Source of the DNA: Porphyromonas uenonis 60-3
Lineage (GTDB): Bacteria > Bacteroidota > Bacteroidia > Bacteroidales > Porphyromonadaceae
Length of the DNA: 64,000 nt
NCBI RefSeq assembly: GCF_000174775.1
Contig: NZ_ACLR01000182.1
Span: 62,001 to 126,000 of the forward strand
Reading direction: 5' to 3'
Shown here: piece after piece, positions 17,904-26,210 of the stretch
Layout of the letters: each line of letters opens with the position of its first letter
How positions within the stretch are numbered: the first letter of the stretch is position 1
Notes under the pieces: generated by a model
The model's input: only the letters and a program-made list of their open reading frames with translations
The model's database searches: none
What the model was told of the DNA's origin: nothing
Position numbers and translations under genes: made by a program

Positions 17904-18902
17904 CTAATTGCAGGCGCTTATGATCTGATTCCACAACTCCTTAGCGTATGCATCAGCTCCTGGTGTGTATATGAAGGTCTCTCCATCAGCTGTCTGGGAG
18001 AATTCCCCAGACTGAAATGCCATAAAGGTTGCATAGCTTGGCCTGAAAAAGCGGGTGATTGGGTGTTGGTTCTCAAAGATCTTGAAGATGCGAGGGTATA
18101 GGTTCTTGATGGCTCTCCTTGCTTGTGGCTTGTTGTAAAGTCCTTTGCTTAGCGTGAACTCCGTAAGGTCAACTTTGTTGAGCACAACGATGAACTTATC
18201 TTTAATATCGGAGAGCCTTCGGAGTGAGTCAATCTTTTGGACATAAGCATCTCGACTATCTTGTGTCTCTTGGTTACGCCAGTCACCCTCTGTTAGGATG
18301 ACGTATATTTTCTTGTTCCTTAGCTCAGAGATGATCTTATGAATGTATGGAGGAAAAGACTGAGAGGGTCTCTCGCTGTTGTAGTAGTGCTCTCCAGGAG
18401 CCTCTAGAATTTGGCAAATGGGGCGACCGTCTTTGGATACTTTAAGGAGCATAAAGTCGATAGCGTTTGTTCCCTTGGCAGCCTCATTGGAGTCTACCAT
18501 GTCGTTAAAGCTGTCGCACATTTTCTTGTAGTTGTCGTCTGCAGGTCTAAATGTCCTAATAGGCATTACGCTCAGTCCATTCTTCTTGAGCCATCGAGTC
18601 AGTCGAACCAGCATCATCGTCTTGCCCGAGGTTTTGGGACCGAAGAGGACTACGATGGGTGTTCGGGCATCTGCTATCTCCACTTTGACCCGCATGGGGT
18701 CAAGTATTTTCTTGCTCTCTCCAGTATAGTGCATAGAAGGCTTTGTTTCTTCATCGAAATCTTGATTGATGGAGGTGATAGCTTCGTTTTCCTCAGTATT
18801 GACTTCATCAGTTGAGCTCTCAATGGGTGATGGAGAGTCTATGGAGTCGCGGAGGAACTCAGGCTCCTCGCTATTCTGTTTGGTTGGTATTTCTATAGCC
18901 AT
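17904..18902 (-). CDS. P-loop GTPase, TRAFAC-like
   Basis: Predicted GTPase of 332 residues. An acidic, disordered N-terminal tail (1-75) precedes the G domain. Visible motifs are Walker A/G1 GPKTSGKT (88-95), a G3-like EAPGEH (167-172, replacing DXXG) and G4 LNKVD (241-245). The C-terminal part has SYATFMAFQSG, which may serve as G5. No membrane segment. It is encoded between a multi-span membrane protein and a coiled-coil membrane protein, in one tight operon. Comparable GTPases with adaptor and membrane partners have been proposed as prokaryotic conflict systems, but no effector domain is seen here. Confidence 0.8.
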   Translation of the reverse strand: MAIEIPTKQNSEEPEFLRDSIDSPSPIESSTDEVNTEENEAITSINQDFDEETKPSMHYTGESKKILDPMRVKVEIADARTPIVVLFGPKTSGKTMMLVRLTRWLKKNGLSVMPIRTFRPADDNYKKMCDSFNDMVDSNEAAKGTNAIDFMLLKVSKDGRPICQILEAPGEHYYNSERPSQSFPPYIHKIISELRNKKIYVILTEGDWRNQETQDSRDAYVQKIDSLRRLSDIKDKFIVVLNKVDLTEFTLSKGLYNKPQARRAIKNLYPRIFKIFENQHPITRFFRPSYATFMAFQSGEFSQTADGETFIYTPGADAYAKELWNQIISACN

Positions 18903-18939
18903 AGCAATGGTGTCTAGTATCTTGTTTTATAGTAGGGGG

Positions 18940-20001
18940 TTATTCTTCTTCCTTTTTTGTCGCAAGTGTGAAGAATATAAAGGCTGCCACATCTACGAGG
19001 ACGGCTACCAGGATCCAGAGGATTACTTCTCGTCCAGCATACTTGCCTTTGAATATATCCTTCCACACCTCTACGACGCTTAGCATACGATGAGTCCTAG
19101 TTACAGAGCTCTCTGCTAGATAGACAGGCTTGTCTTCATCAGATATATTGATGAGGTCTTGGTAGTTCTTGATTGTGTTGTAGGAGCGAGCTAGTAGTGC
19201 GTCCACGTTGGAGATGAGTGATTTGTCAATTAGCCCTCGAGCTTTGGCTTCACTTAGTGCGCCCTTGGCAGACTCTAGTTGCTTAGCGAGCTCCAAGGCT
19301 TCTGGCTTGTAGCGGGAGGAACGACTGTCCTCGCCGTTTTTCTTTATCTCCGCTATGCGGGCCTCTAGATGCTTGTGGATGATCTTGCTATACTCTTCTT
19401 TGAGTTTCTTACGCTCTGCGGGAGATGTGCCTCTGTAGGATAGAGTGGGTATGACATCTATGCCTAGCGAATGAGCTAGTCCACTCAGCAGGCTCTTTGC
19501 TTTAGTGCCAAAGCCTGGGTTAGCGCTGTTGTCTATCTCTGCCTCTAAAGCTAATTGCTGTGCAGAGACGTCACGCTTGAGCTTCTCAATGTTGAGTTTT
19601 ATATTGTTTTGCGTGTAGGAGTCATCAGCTAGCTCTAGTATATACTTTTGAGTAGTCCCTACATCCTTGAGTGCTACATCGTTGATCGCTGATCTATAGA
19701 AGAATGTATGTGTATTCGTTGGCATACTAAACAAAAGCCAAAATAGGATTAGTAGAATGATTCCTATGATTAAGCTTTTACCTCGTGAGTGGTAGTAGAT
19801 ATTCATATTGAGACTATCTACGATCAACTTGCTACCATATGATGCTATAAAGAAGAAAGTTATCGTTACGATCCAGCAAAAAATCACGGGCCAGCTAGGT
19901 AGCAGGAGGTGAATAGACTCCGTCGTTGCCCAGCAACTGATCCCCATTAAAGCAATAAATGCGATGAAGAAAATGAGTCTCCAAATTGATTTCTGTTCCA
20001 T
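18940..20001 (-). CDS. Hypothetical multi-span membrane protein with helical domain
   Basis: Not recognised. 353 residues. Three membrane segments lie near the N-terminus (about 10-28, 35-55 and 73-92) and one at the C-terminus (about 327-346, VILWILVAVLVDVAAFIFF). Between them, about residues 105-320, is a large charged helical region with coiled-coil character (NIKLNIEKLKRDVSAQQLAL, KKLKEEYSKIIHKHLEARI). An even number of spans puts the ends on the same side. First gene of the GTPase cluster; it ends 37 nt before the GTPase start. Upstream are a long leader with a hairpin and a C10 tract. Confidence 0.7.
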   Translation of the reverse strand: MEQKSIWRLIFFIAFIALMGISCWATTESIHLLLPSWPVIFCWIVTITFFFIASYGSKLIVDSLNMNIYYHSRGKSLIIGIILLILFWLLFSMPTNTHTFFYRSAINDVALKDVGTTQKYILELADDSYTQNNIKLNIEKLKRDVSAQQLALEAEIDNSANPGFGTKAKSLLSGLAHSLGIDVIPTLSYRGTSPAERKKLKEEYSKIIHKHLEARIAEIKKNGEDSRSSRYKPEALELAKQLESAKGALSEAKARGLIDKSLISNVDALLARSYNTIKNYQDLINISDEDKPVYLAESSVTRTHRMLSVVEVWKDIFKGKYAGREVILWILVAVLVDVAAFIFFTLATKKEEE

Positions 20002-20072
20002 AGATTGACTATATGTATAGATTGTTGTTTACTAAAGGGAGAAGTTGATGTAAGTGACCAAAAGATACGACG

Positions 20073-20107
20073 AGTGGCGACCCCTCTCTCGGTGAGAGGT
20101 CGCCACT
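20073..20107. promoter_or_regulatory. Strong hairpin in the leader of the GTPase cluster
   Basis: AGTGGCGACC pairs with GGTCGCCACT around a loop that itself contains CTCTC/GAGAG. It is about 75 nt before the first gene of the cluster. No T-run follows on the minus strand, so it looks like a leader structure rather than a terminator. Confidence 0.5.
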
Positions 20108-20280
20108 TGTGATGTGTGATGAGATGTGTGATGAGGTATGTTTGTTGCCCCGCCCTCTCTCCTGCTGGTAGCAAGAGAAGTGCCTGCGTGAGAGCTGCGT
20201 AAGTGAGCTGCTTCTTTGTCGCTAAATGTTAAATGGGGGGGGGGTAAACATACTTTTTGACGAGTCTGAGATCGTTGTTG

Positions 20281-20288
20281 CAAAGATA
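20281..20288 (-). promoter_or_regulatory. -7 box of a candidate promoter for the GTPase cluster
   Basis: TATCTTTG on the minus strand, 280 nt upstream of the first cluster gene. If used, the transcript leader would contain a C10 tract and the strong hairpin. Confidence 0.35.
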
Positions 20289-20463
20289 CGTTTTCTTTTT
20301 TAATGGAGAGGCTACTCGTCCTAGGCTCGGCTAATTCCTATTTCGAGGTGATGGAAAGGCTGCTGGCGATTGGCTAGGGTTATCGGAATGAGTCGGAGCC
20401 ATCAGAGTGATCTAACTTCTAACCTCTAATCTCTAACTTCTAATCTCTAACCTCTAGTTTCAG

Positions 20464-20471
20464 TATCTTTG
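20464..20471 (+). promoter_or_regulatory. -7 box of a candidate sulP promoter
   Basis: TATCTTTG 29 nt before the ATG at 20500, just after the CTAAC-type tandem repeats, which occupy the -33 region. Confidence 0.4.
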
Positions 20472-20499
20472 TAGCAGTATCAACCGTTTTCTTACGCTT

Positions 20500-22188
20500 A
20501 TGTCTATCATGAAGGGACTCGTGCCTGAGTTTTTTCTCTCGTTACGTGGTTATTCACGACAGCTTTTTGTTAAAGATCTTACATCGGGTATCATCGTCGG
20601 GGTGGTCGCCCTGCCACTGGCTATTGCCTTCGGTATCGCTAGTGGGGTCTCGCCGACGGAGGGCTTGCTGACGGCCATAATCGGTGGCTTCCTTGTCTCG
20701 CTACTGGGCGGTAGCAAGGTGCAGATCGGGGGACCGACGGGGGCTTTCATCGTGATCGTCTATGGGATCATTCAGCAGCACGGACTGGACGGGCTGGCCA
20801 TTGCAACCATCATGGCGGGCTTGCTCCTAATGCTGCTGGGCTTCTTGCGCTTGGGCAGCTTGGTGCGCTTCATCCCTTATCCAATCATTGTGGGCTTTAC
20901 GGCGGGTATTGCGGTGACCATCTTCACGACGCAGATCGCGGATCTCTTCGGGCTACAGATCGAGTCGATGCCTGGGGACTTCATCGGTAAGTGGCAGGTG
21001 CTGATCGCCAACTTTGCGACGGGCTCGTGGATTCCCTTTGCTTTTGCGGTCGGCACGATACTGATCATCTGGCTTTTGCCTAAGGTGAATGCGAAAATAC
21101 CGAGCACGCTGGTGGCGCTGGTGTTGCTCACACTGGTGAGCTTTGGTCTCCAGCAACTGGGCTACCTCAGACCAGAGAATATCGGGGACAACTATACGAT
21201 AGAGCGTGCGCTGCCTACCTTCGTCATGCCTACGATTACGGTGGAGCGTATCGTGGCGCTCTTCCCCTCTGCGCTGACGATCATGCTACTGGGCGCTATG
21301 GAGAGCTTGCTCTCGGCCTCGGTGGCGGACGGTGTGATTGGGGCGAAGCACAATCCAGACAGCGAATTGATCGGTCAGGGTGTGGCTAATGTGGTGGTGC
21401 CTTTCTTCGGGGGGATCCCGGTGACGGGGGCTATCGCCCGTACGATGACCAATATCAATAGCGGTGGACGGACTCCGATGGCGGGGATCATCCATGCGGT
21501 GGTGCTCCTGCTGATCATGCTCCTGCTCTCGCCCCTGACGGCGCATATCCCGATGGCGGTGCTGGCGGGCGTGCTGGTGGTGGTCTCTTATAATATGAGT
21601 GGCTGGCGCTCGTTTGTCTCGATCTTTAAGGGGCCACGAGGAGATACGGCTATCCTGCTGGTGACCTTCCTGCTGACGGTGCTGACGGACCTGACGGTGG
21701 CTATCGGGGTGGGTATGCTGTTGGCGATTGCGTTGCTCTTCCGTCGTATCCTCAACGTGAGCTCTGTAGAGCAGATTGGCGTGGGCGAGATTACGGACGA
21801 ACCTCTCGCTGATGAAAATGTAGAACTCCCGTCTCGAGTGGAGGTTTACGAGGTGGAGGGACCGTTTTTCTTTGGCATTGCCAATAAGTTTGAAGAGGTG
21901 ATGGTGACGGTTCACGACCAGCCGGAGGTGCGCATCATCCGCATGCGTCGTGTGCCTTTCATCGATAGCACGGGGCTACACAACCTGCAGATGGTACTGG
22001 CACGACAGCGTAGGCGTGGCGTGCATGTCGTGCTGAGTGGTGTGCGTCCTGCGGTCTATACGCATCTGGAGCAAACGGGGATCATTGATCAGCTGGGACG
22101 GGAAAATGTGCTGCCGACCTTTGCCGAGGCGCAGAGACGAGCCGTGGCACTTTACGAGGAGATCACTGAGGCTGTGGCCAAATCTTAG
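20500..22188 (+). CDS. SulP family anion transporter with STAS domain
   Basis: Inner-membrane anion transporter of 562 residues, of the SLC26/SulP family (sulfate, bicarbonate or other anions; substrate not decided by sequence). The N-terminal SulP signature is clear (GVVALPLAIAFGIASGVSP, then LLGGSKVQIGGPTGAF). About 10-12 hydrophobic segments reach residue 410. The C-terminal STAS domain (about 445-550) contains VPFIDSTGLHNL, the conserved loop. A methionine three residues on (MKGLVPEF) is an alternative start. It is likely followed on its own transcript by a separate barrel gene. Confidence 0.9.
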   Translation: MSIMKGLVPEFFLSLRGYSRQLFVKDLTSGIIVGVVALPLAIAFGIASGVSPTEGLLTAIIGGFLVSLLGGSKVQIGGPTGAFIVIVYGIIQQHGLDGLAIATIMAGLLLMLLGFLRLGSLVRFIPYPIIVGFTAGIAVTIFTTQIADLFGLQIESMPGDFIGKWQVLIANFATGSWIPFAFAVGTILIIWLLPKVNAKIPSTLVALVLLTLVSFGLQQLGYLRPENIGDNYTIERALPTFVMPTITVERIVALFPSALTIMLLGAMESLLSASVADGVIGAKHNPDSELIGQGVANVVVPFFGGIPVTGAIARTMTNINSGGRTPMAGIIHAVVLLLIMLLLSPLTAHIPMAVLAGVLVVVSYNMSGWRSFVSIFKGPRGDTAILLVTFLLTVLTDLTVAIGVGMLLAIALLFRRILNVSSVEQIGVGEITDEPLADENVELPSRVEVYEVEGPFFFGIANKFEEVMVTVHDQPEVRIIRMRRVPFIDSTGLHNLQMVLARQRRRGVHVVLSGVRPAVYTHLEQTGIIDQLGRENVLPTFAEAQRRAVALYEEITEAVAKS

Positions 22189-22197
22189 AAATAGTAT

Positions 22198-22205
22198 TAA
22201 CTTTG
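22198..22205 (+). promoter_or_regulatory. -7 box of a candidate promoter for the beta-barrel gene
   Basis: TAACTTTG, 24 nt before the ATG at 22229, in the 40-nt gap after sulP. Confidence 0.35.
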
Positions 22206-22228
22206 GGGCATAACCCAAAGACATTACG

Positions 22229-22849
22229 ATGATGACAGAACGACTGACACGGCTGATCCTTAGCACGATGCTGCTAGCTCTGAGTTCCCTCGGGCTAGCA
22301 GCTCAGGAGGTCGTGGTGCCTGGCGAACCTGAGCCTCCGACGCCCGAAAAGCGCAACGAAGTACGACTGAATCTACATGCTCCTATACCTTATCAGGCTC
22401 TTTCACTGGAGTATGAGCGTGCAGTGGCACTAGATGTGGGTGTCGGGGTTATGGCGAGTGCTTACTTTGGAAAAGAACGACTTAACGTCCTCTTTTTCCC
22501 CACGGTGGGCGTGATGCCTTACGGTCGCTGGTACTTTGGAGGCTTTTTGTTTTCTATGAAAAAACCTAATGCGGGCTTTTTCCTAGAGGCTAATAGCTCG
22601 ATTGCTTACAACGATAACCTGCGCAATGTGCACTATGAATACTCTCCAGAAACGGAAAAGAGGGAGAAGCAGATCGAAGAGCGGCACGGCGTCTCGTGGG
22701 GCATCGGTCTAGGCGGTGGCTTCAAGCTGGTCACGCGTAGCAACTGGAGCGGTGAGATAAGCTGTCGTCTGGGACGTAATATGGTGAAGGTGAGCAAGTG
22801 GAACGTCGCTTACATATATCCTGCTATCTCTGTGGGCTATCGCTTCTAG
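22229..22849 (+). CDS. Small predicted outer-membrane beta-barrel protein
   Basis: Protein of 206 residues with a signal peptide (about 1-25, ending GLAAQ) and a short Pro/Glu linker (VVVPGEPEPPTPEKRNE). The rest alternates polar and hydrophobic residues in amphipathic strands (VRLNLHAPIPYQALSLEYER, VGVGVMASAYFG) and ends in GYRF with a terminal Phe, the outer-membrane barrel signal. About eight strands would fit. No named family is assigned; DUF3575-like small barrels are the nearest impression. It may be cotranscribed with sulP or use its own -7 box. Confidence 0.7.
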   Translation: MMTERLTRLILSTMLLALSSLGLAAQEVVVPGEPEPPTPEKRNEVRLNLHAPIPYQALSLEYERAVALDVGVGVMASAYFGKERLNVLFFPTVGVMPYGRWYFGGFLFSMKKPNAGFFLEANSSIAYNDNLRNVHYEYSPETEKREKQIEERHGVSWGIGLGGGFKLVTRSNWSGEISCRLGRNMVKVSKWNVAYIYPAISVGYRF

Positions 22850-22873
22850 CGGGTGTCTAGCTTTGGACAAAAC

Positions 22874-22914
22874 AAAAAAGGTTCTAACCTCTCTCTTGAG
22901 GCTAGAACCTTTTG
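22874..22914. terminator. Bidirectional terminator between barrel gene and rlmN
   Basis: AAAGGTTCTA (22877-22886) pairs with TAGAACCTTT (22903-22912), with inner CCTC/GAGG pairing. A-rich on the left and T-rich on the right, so it can serve both converging genes. Confidence 0.8.
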
Positions 22915-22956
22915 TCATAATGTGACTGTTGCAACAGTCTCGTAATGGGCGAGGAC

Positions 22957-23982
22957 TTATGCGCCCTGCTGCTCTTGGGTGCTGAGCATACCGCAGGCAG
23001 CGCTGATGTCTTCGCCACGGGAGGTGCGGATGGTGGTCGGTATGCCTGCCTCGCAGAGCCAATCACGAAGCCACTCCATGCGGGTCATATCGGAGCTGGG
23101 CAGGTCGATGTGCGGGATGCGGTGGTAGCGGATCAGGTTGACGTGGCAGTCGAGTTGAGCGAGTAAACGCTTGAGAGCTGCGAGGTGGCGGGGCGTGTCG
23201 TTGAGTCCCGAGAAGACGATATACTCGAAGGTGAGGCGACGCTGACGGCTCCAGTCGTAGTGCCGTAGGAGTGCCACCGTGTCGGCAAGGGGCATGGCTC
23301 GCTCTACGGGCATAATGGACAAACGCTCCTCCGACAGTGGGTTATGCAGGCTAATAGCGAGATGACAAGTGCACTCCTCCAAGAAGCGCTCCAAACCTGG
23401 ACGCAGTCCGATGGTTGAGACGGTGATGCGCTTCGGGCTCATCGCTAGTCCCTGCGGATCGGTCAGACAAGTGATCACTTGTAGGAGCGTGTCTATATTG
23501 TCCATCGGTTCGCCCATCCCCATGAAGACGATGTTTGTCAGCTCATTAACCTCGGGCACGGAGAGGATTTGGTTGAGGATTTCGCTTGTCGAGAGGTTAG
23601 CGCCGAAGCCTTGCTTGCCCGTCATGCAGAAGAGGCAATTCATCTTGCAGCCTCGCTGGGAAGAGACGCAGAGCGTGGCGCGGTCTCCCTCGGGGATCAT
23701 AACGGTCTCAACGAAGCCTCCACCAGCGGCAAAGAGATACTTGACCGTCCCGTCTCGAGAAGTCTGCTGAAGATGAGGCGCAGCACGACCTATCTCGTAG
23801 TGCGAGGCGAGCAGAGCGCGCGCCTTCTTGCTCAGGTTGGTCATCTCGTCCCACGAGGAGACATGCTTTTGGTAGAGCCAGTCAGCGATCTGCCGACCCG
23901 TGTACTTGGGCAGTCCCAAGCCAACGGCTAGTTCGGTGAGCTGCGCGGGTGTTTTGCCGAGGATCTGATGCGTTGCTGTCAT
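22957..23982 (-). CDS. rlmN: 23S rRNA (adenine-2503 C2)-methyltransferase / tRNA methyltransferase
   Basis: Radical SAM methylase of 341 residues that methylates C2 of A2503 in 23S rRNA (and A37 of some tRNAs). The radical SAM motif is in SSQRGCKMNCLFCMTGKQGF (CXXXCXXC, about 108-116). Other family motifs are NIVFMGMGEPMDN, the SAM site RITVSTIGL and LAISLHNP. The C-terminal region has the acceptor Cys near the end (DISAACGML). Full length. It lies 14 nt after rnr on the same strand. Confidence 0.96.
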   Translation of the reverse strand: MTATHQILGKTPAQLTELAVGLGLPKYTGRQIADWLYQKHVSSWDEMTNLSKKARALLASHYEIGRAAPHLQQTSRDGTVKYLFAAGGGFVETVMIPEGDRATLCVSSQRGCKMNCLFCMTGKQGFGANLSTSEILNQILSVPEVNELTNIVFMGMGEPMDNIDTLLQVITCLTDPQGLAMSPKRITVSTIGLRPGLERFLEECTCHLAISLHNPLSEERLSIMPVERAMPLADTVALLRHYDWSRQRRLTFEYIVFSGLNDTPRHLAALKRLLAQLDCHVNLIRYHRIPHIDLPSSDMTRMEWLRDWLCEAGIPTTIRTSRGEDISAACGMLSTQEQQGA

Positions 23983-23996
23983 GTGGAAGGGGCAAA

Positions 23997-26174
23997 TCAG
24001 ACAAGGTCAAAGTCAAGCTGTCGCTGCTCTAGGTCAGCTCGAGCAACACGTACGGTGATCGGGTCGCCAAGGTTGTAGCGCTTGCCAGTGCGTCGCCCAC
24101 GGAGACGGTAATTCTTCTCGTCGTACTCGAAGTAGTCGTCCTCGAGCTTGCGGATCGGTATGAGCCCTTCGCAGTGCGATCCCTTGAGCTCGACATAAAG
24201 GCCCCATTCGGCGACACCGCTGATGACTCCGTCGAAGACCTGTCCCATGCGAGCCTTCATATACTCCACCTGCTTGTACTTCACCGAGTCACGCTCCGCC
24301 TGCGTAGCGATCTGCTCCTGCTCGCTGCAGTGCTGGCACTGCTCCTCAAGCTTGCCCTTTGTCACAGAGCGCCCGCCCGCATAGTAGCGCGTCAAGAGAC
24401 GGTGCACCATAAGGTCGGGGTAGCGACGGATGGGCGAGGTGAAGTGGGTGTAGAAAGCGAAGGAGAGTCCGTAGTGCCCGATGTTGTCAGGCGAGTACTC
24501 GGCACGAGTCATAGAGCGGATGGCGAGCGTCTCGATGAGGTTCTCCTCACGCTTGCCCTGGACGCTGTCGAGGAGCTTGTTGAAGGAGCGACTTACCTGA
24601 CGATTCTCGCCACTGAGGTTGACTTTGTAGCCAAACTTACCTGCAAAAGAGGCGAGCGCCATCAACTTCTCTTCGCTAGGCTGTGCGTGGACACGGTAGA
24701 CGAAGTTCTTCGCCTTCTTGCCTTTGGCACGAACCTGCCCAATGTCCTCAGCAACGGTGCGATTGGCCAGAAGCATAAACTCTTCGATGAGATGGTGCGA
24801 CTCATTATCTACCACCTCCTCGACACCCGTGGGGCGCCCCTTGGGGTCTAGCGTGAAGCGCACCTCTTGGCTCTGGAACTTGATCGCGCCATCGTCAAAG
24901 CGACGCTTGCGCAACTGCTGGGACAGCTCAAAGAGTGGCTGGATGATCGCCTGCTGGGTGTCACTGCGCCCCTCGATCACATCCTGCGCCTCCTCGTAAG
25001 TCATGCGCTGATCGCTCCGTATCACCGTGCGACAGATGCGGTACTGCTGTACGTGCGCTGCATTGTCCAGCGTGAGGATACAGGAGTAAGCGTACTTATC
25101 CTCGTTGGGGCGTAGCGAACAGAGATTGTTGCACAGCACCTCGGGGAGCATAGGGATCGTGCGGTCCACGAGGTACACGCTGGTACCACGTGCGTAAGCC
25201 TCTTCATCGATCTTGGACCCCTCGGTGACGAAGTAGGAGACATCGGCAATGTGCACGCCCACCTCGTGGCGCCCATCGCCGAGGTCACGGTAGGAGAGCG
25301 CATCGTCAAAGTCCTTAGCGTCGGCTGGGTCAATGGTAAGCGTCGGCACCTCGCGAAAGTCCTCTCGCTGTGCCAGCTGCTCTTGGGTAATCTCTCCCGA
25401 AAGTCGCTCCGCCTCGTCGATAGCAGCCTGTGGGTAGTCGTAGTCTATATTGTACTCAGTCAGTATGGCGCGCATCTCGGTGTCGTTGTCACCCGCCTTG
25501 CCGAGTACCTTGAGGACACGCCCCGTGGGTATCTTGTCCGAGCTAGGCCAGTCGGTGATAGCCACCTCCACCTTGGAGTCTCGCTGAGCGCCGTGTAGCT
25601 CGCTGAGCGGGATCAGTATGTCGGTCGAGAGGGTGCGGTCTTCGGTGACAAAGATGGCCCAATCCTTTTTGAACTCCAGTCGCCCGACGAAGGTGTGCTT
25701 CGAGCGCTCAATGATATTGATCACCTCACCCTCTAGGTCTCCGCCCTGCCTCTTGGCAAAGAGACGAGCCTGCACACGGTCCCCGTTGAGTGCGTGCATA
25801 GCGTTGCGCTCAGCGATGAAGATGCTCTTGCCGTCCTCGTCAGAGATGACTGCGTTGCGCCCGTTGGAGCGACGCTCGAAGGTGCCGAAGAGCAGAGCCC
25901 CCGAGAGATTGTAGCGGTAGGTGCCTGGCTTGACACGTGTGAGCGTGTCGTCCATCGCCAGCACCTCCAGGATACGGCTAATGGTCAGGCGTAGCGGTTG
26001 CGCTGTGATGTTGAGTTGCTTGGAAACCTGCTTGTAGTTCCACGTGTGGGTCGGGTTGGAGGCAAAAAGCTTGACGACGGCTCGTGTCAGTTCGTCAAGG
26101 TTAAGTCGCTCAGTTTTGGACCGTTTGGAGAGATTCTTCTTGGGTGTGTTTTTCTTTCTAGATGGTTTCGTCAT
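23997..26174 (-). CDS. rnr: Ribonuclease R
   Basis: 3'-5' exoribonuclease of the RNB family, 725 residues, acting on structured RNA. The N-terminus is Lys-rich (KKNTPKKNLSKRSKTERLNL) and is followed by a winged-helix region (WNYKQVSKQLNI), two cold-shock-like domains, the RNB catalytic domain with TIDPADAKDFDDALS (about 280-294, the metal-binding Asp cluster) and a C-terminal S1 domain (GQVFDGVISGVAEWGLYVEL). The basic tail usual at the C-terminus of proteobacterial enzymes is absent; the basic tract is at the other end. Confidence 0.95.
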   Translation of the reverse strand: MTKPSRKKNTPKKNLSKRSKTERLNLDELTRAVVKLFASNPTHTWNYKQVSKQLNITAQPLRLTISRILEVLAMDDTLTRVKPGTYRYNLSGALLFGTFERRSNGRNAVISDEDGKSIFIAERNAMHALNGDRVQARLFAKRQGGDLEGEVINIIERSKHTFVGRLEFKKDWAIFVTEDRTLSTDILIPLSELHGAQRDSKVEVAITDWPSSDKIPTGRVLKVLGKAGDNDTEMRAILTEYNIDYDYPQAAIDEAERLSGEITQEQLAQREDFREVPTLTIDPADAKDFDDALSYRDLGDGRHEVGVHIADVSYFVTEGSKIDEEAYARGTSVYLVDRTIPMLPEVLCNNLCSLRPNEDKYAYSCILTLDNAAHVQQYRICRTVIRSDQRMTYEEAQDVIEGRSDTQQAIIQPLFELSQQLRKRRFDDGAIKFQSQEVRFTLDPKGRPTGVEEVVDNESHHLIEEFMLLANRTVAEDIGQVRAKGKKAKNFVYRVHAQPSEEKLMALASFAGKFGYKVNLSGENRQVSRSFNKLLDSVQGKREENLIETLAIRSMTRAEYSPDNIGHYGLSFAFYTHFTSPIRRYPDLMVHRLLTRYYAGGRSVTKGKLEEQCQHCSEQEQIATQAERDSVKYKQVEYMKARMGQVFDGVISGVAEWGLYVELKGSHCEGLIPIRKLEDDYFEYDEKNYRLRGRRTGKRYNLGDPITVRVARADLEQRQLDFDLV

Positions 26175-26210
26175 AATCGTTTGGTTAATGTGTGTGTATG
26201 CGTTTGGAGC

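Larger units (their letters stand above)
20108..20499. other. Intergenic region with tandem repeats and a G10 tract
   Basis: Gap between the divergent GTPase cluster and sulP. It holds GATGTGTGATGA repeated near 20110-20140, a run of ten G at 20235-20244, and a CTAAC/CTAATCTCTAACTTCTAAT-type minisatellite at about 20408-20458. Candidate -7 boxes lie at 20281-20288 (minus) and 20464-20471 (plus). An 83-codon minus frame across the G tract has no protein-like features. No gene is called. Confidence 0.6.

Noticed and set aside
20032-20283. 83-codon minus-strand frame upstream of the GTPase cluster
   Set aside because: His/Ser/Arg-rich low-complexity sequence arising from hairpin and tandem-repeat DNA; it reads through the C10 tract and has no motif.
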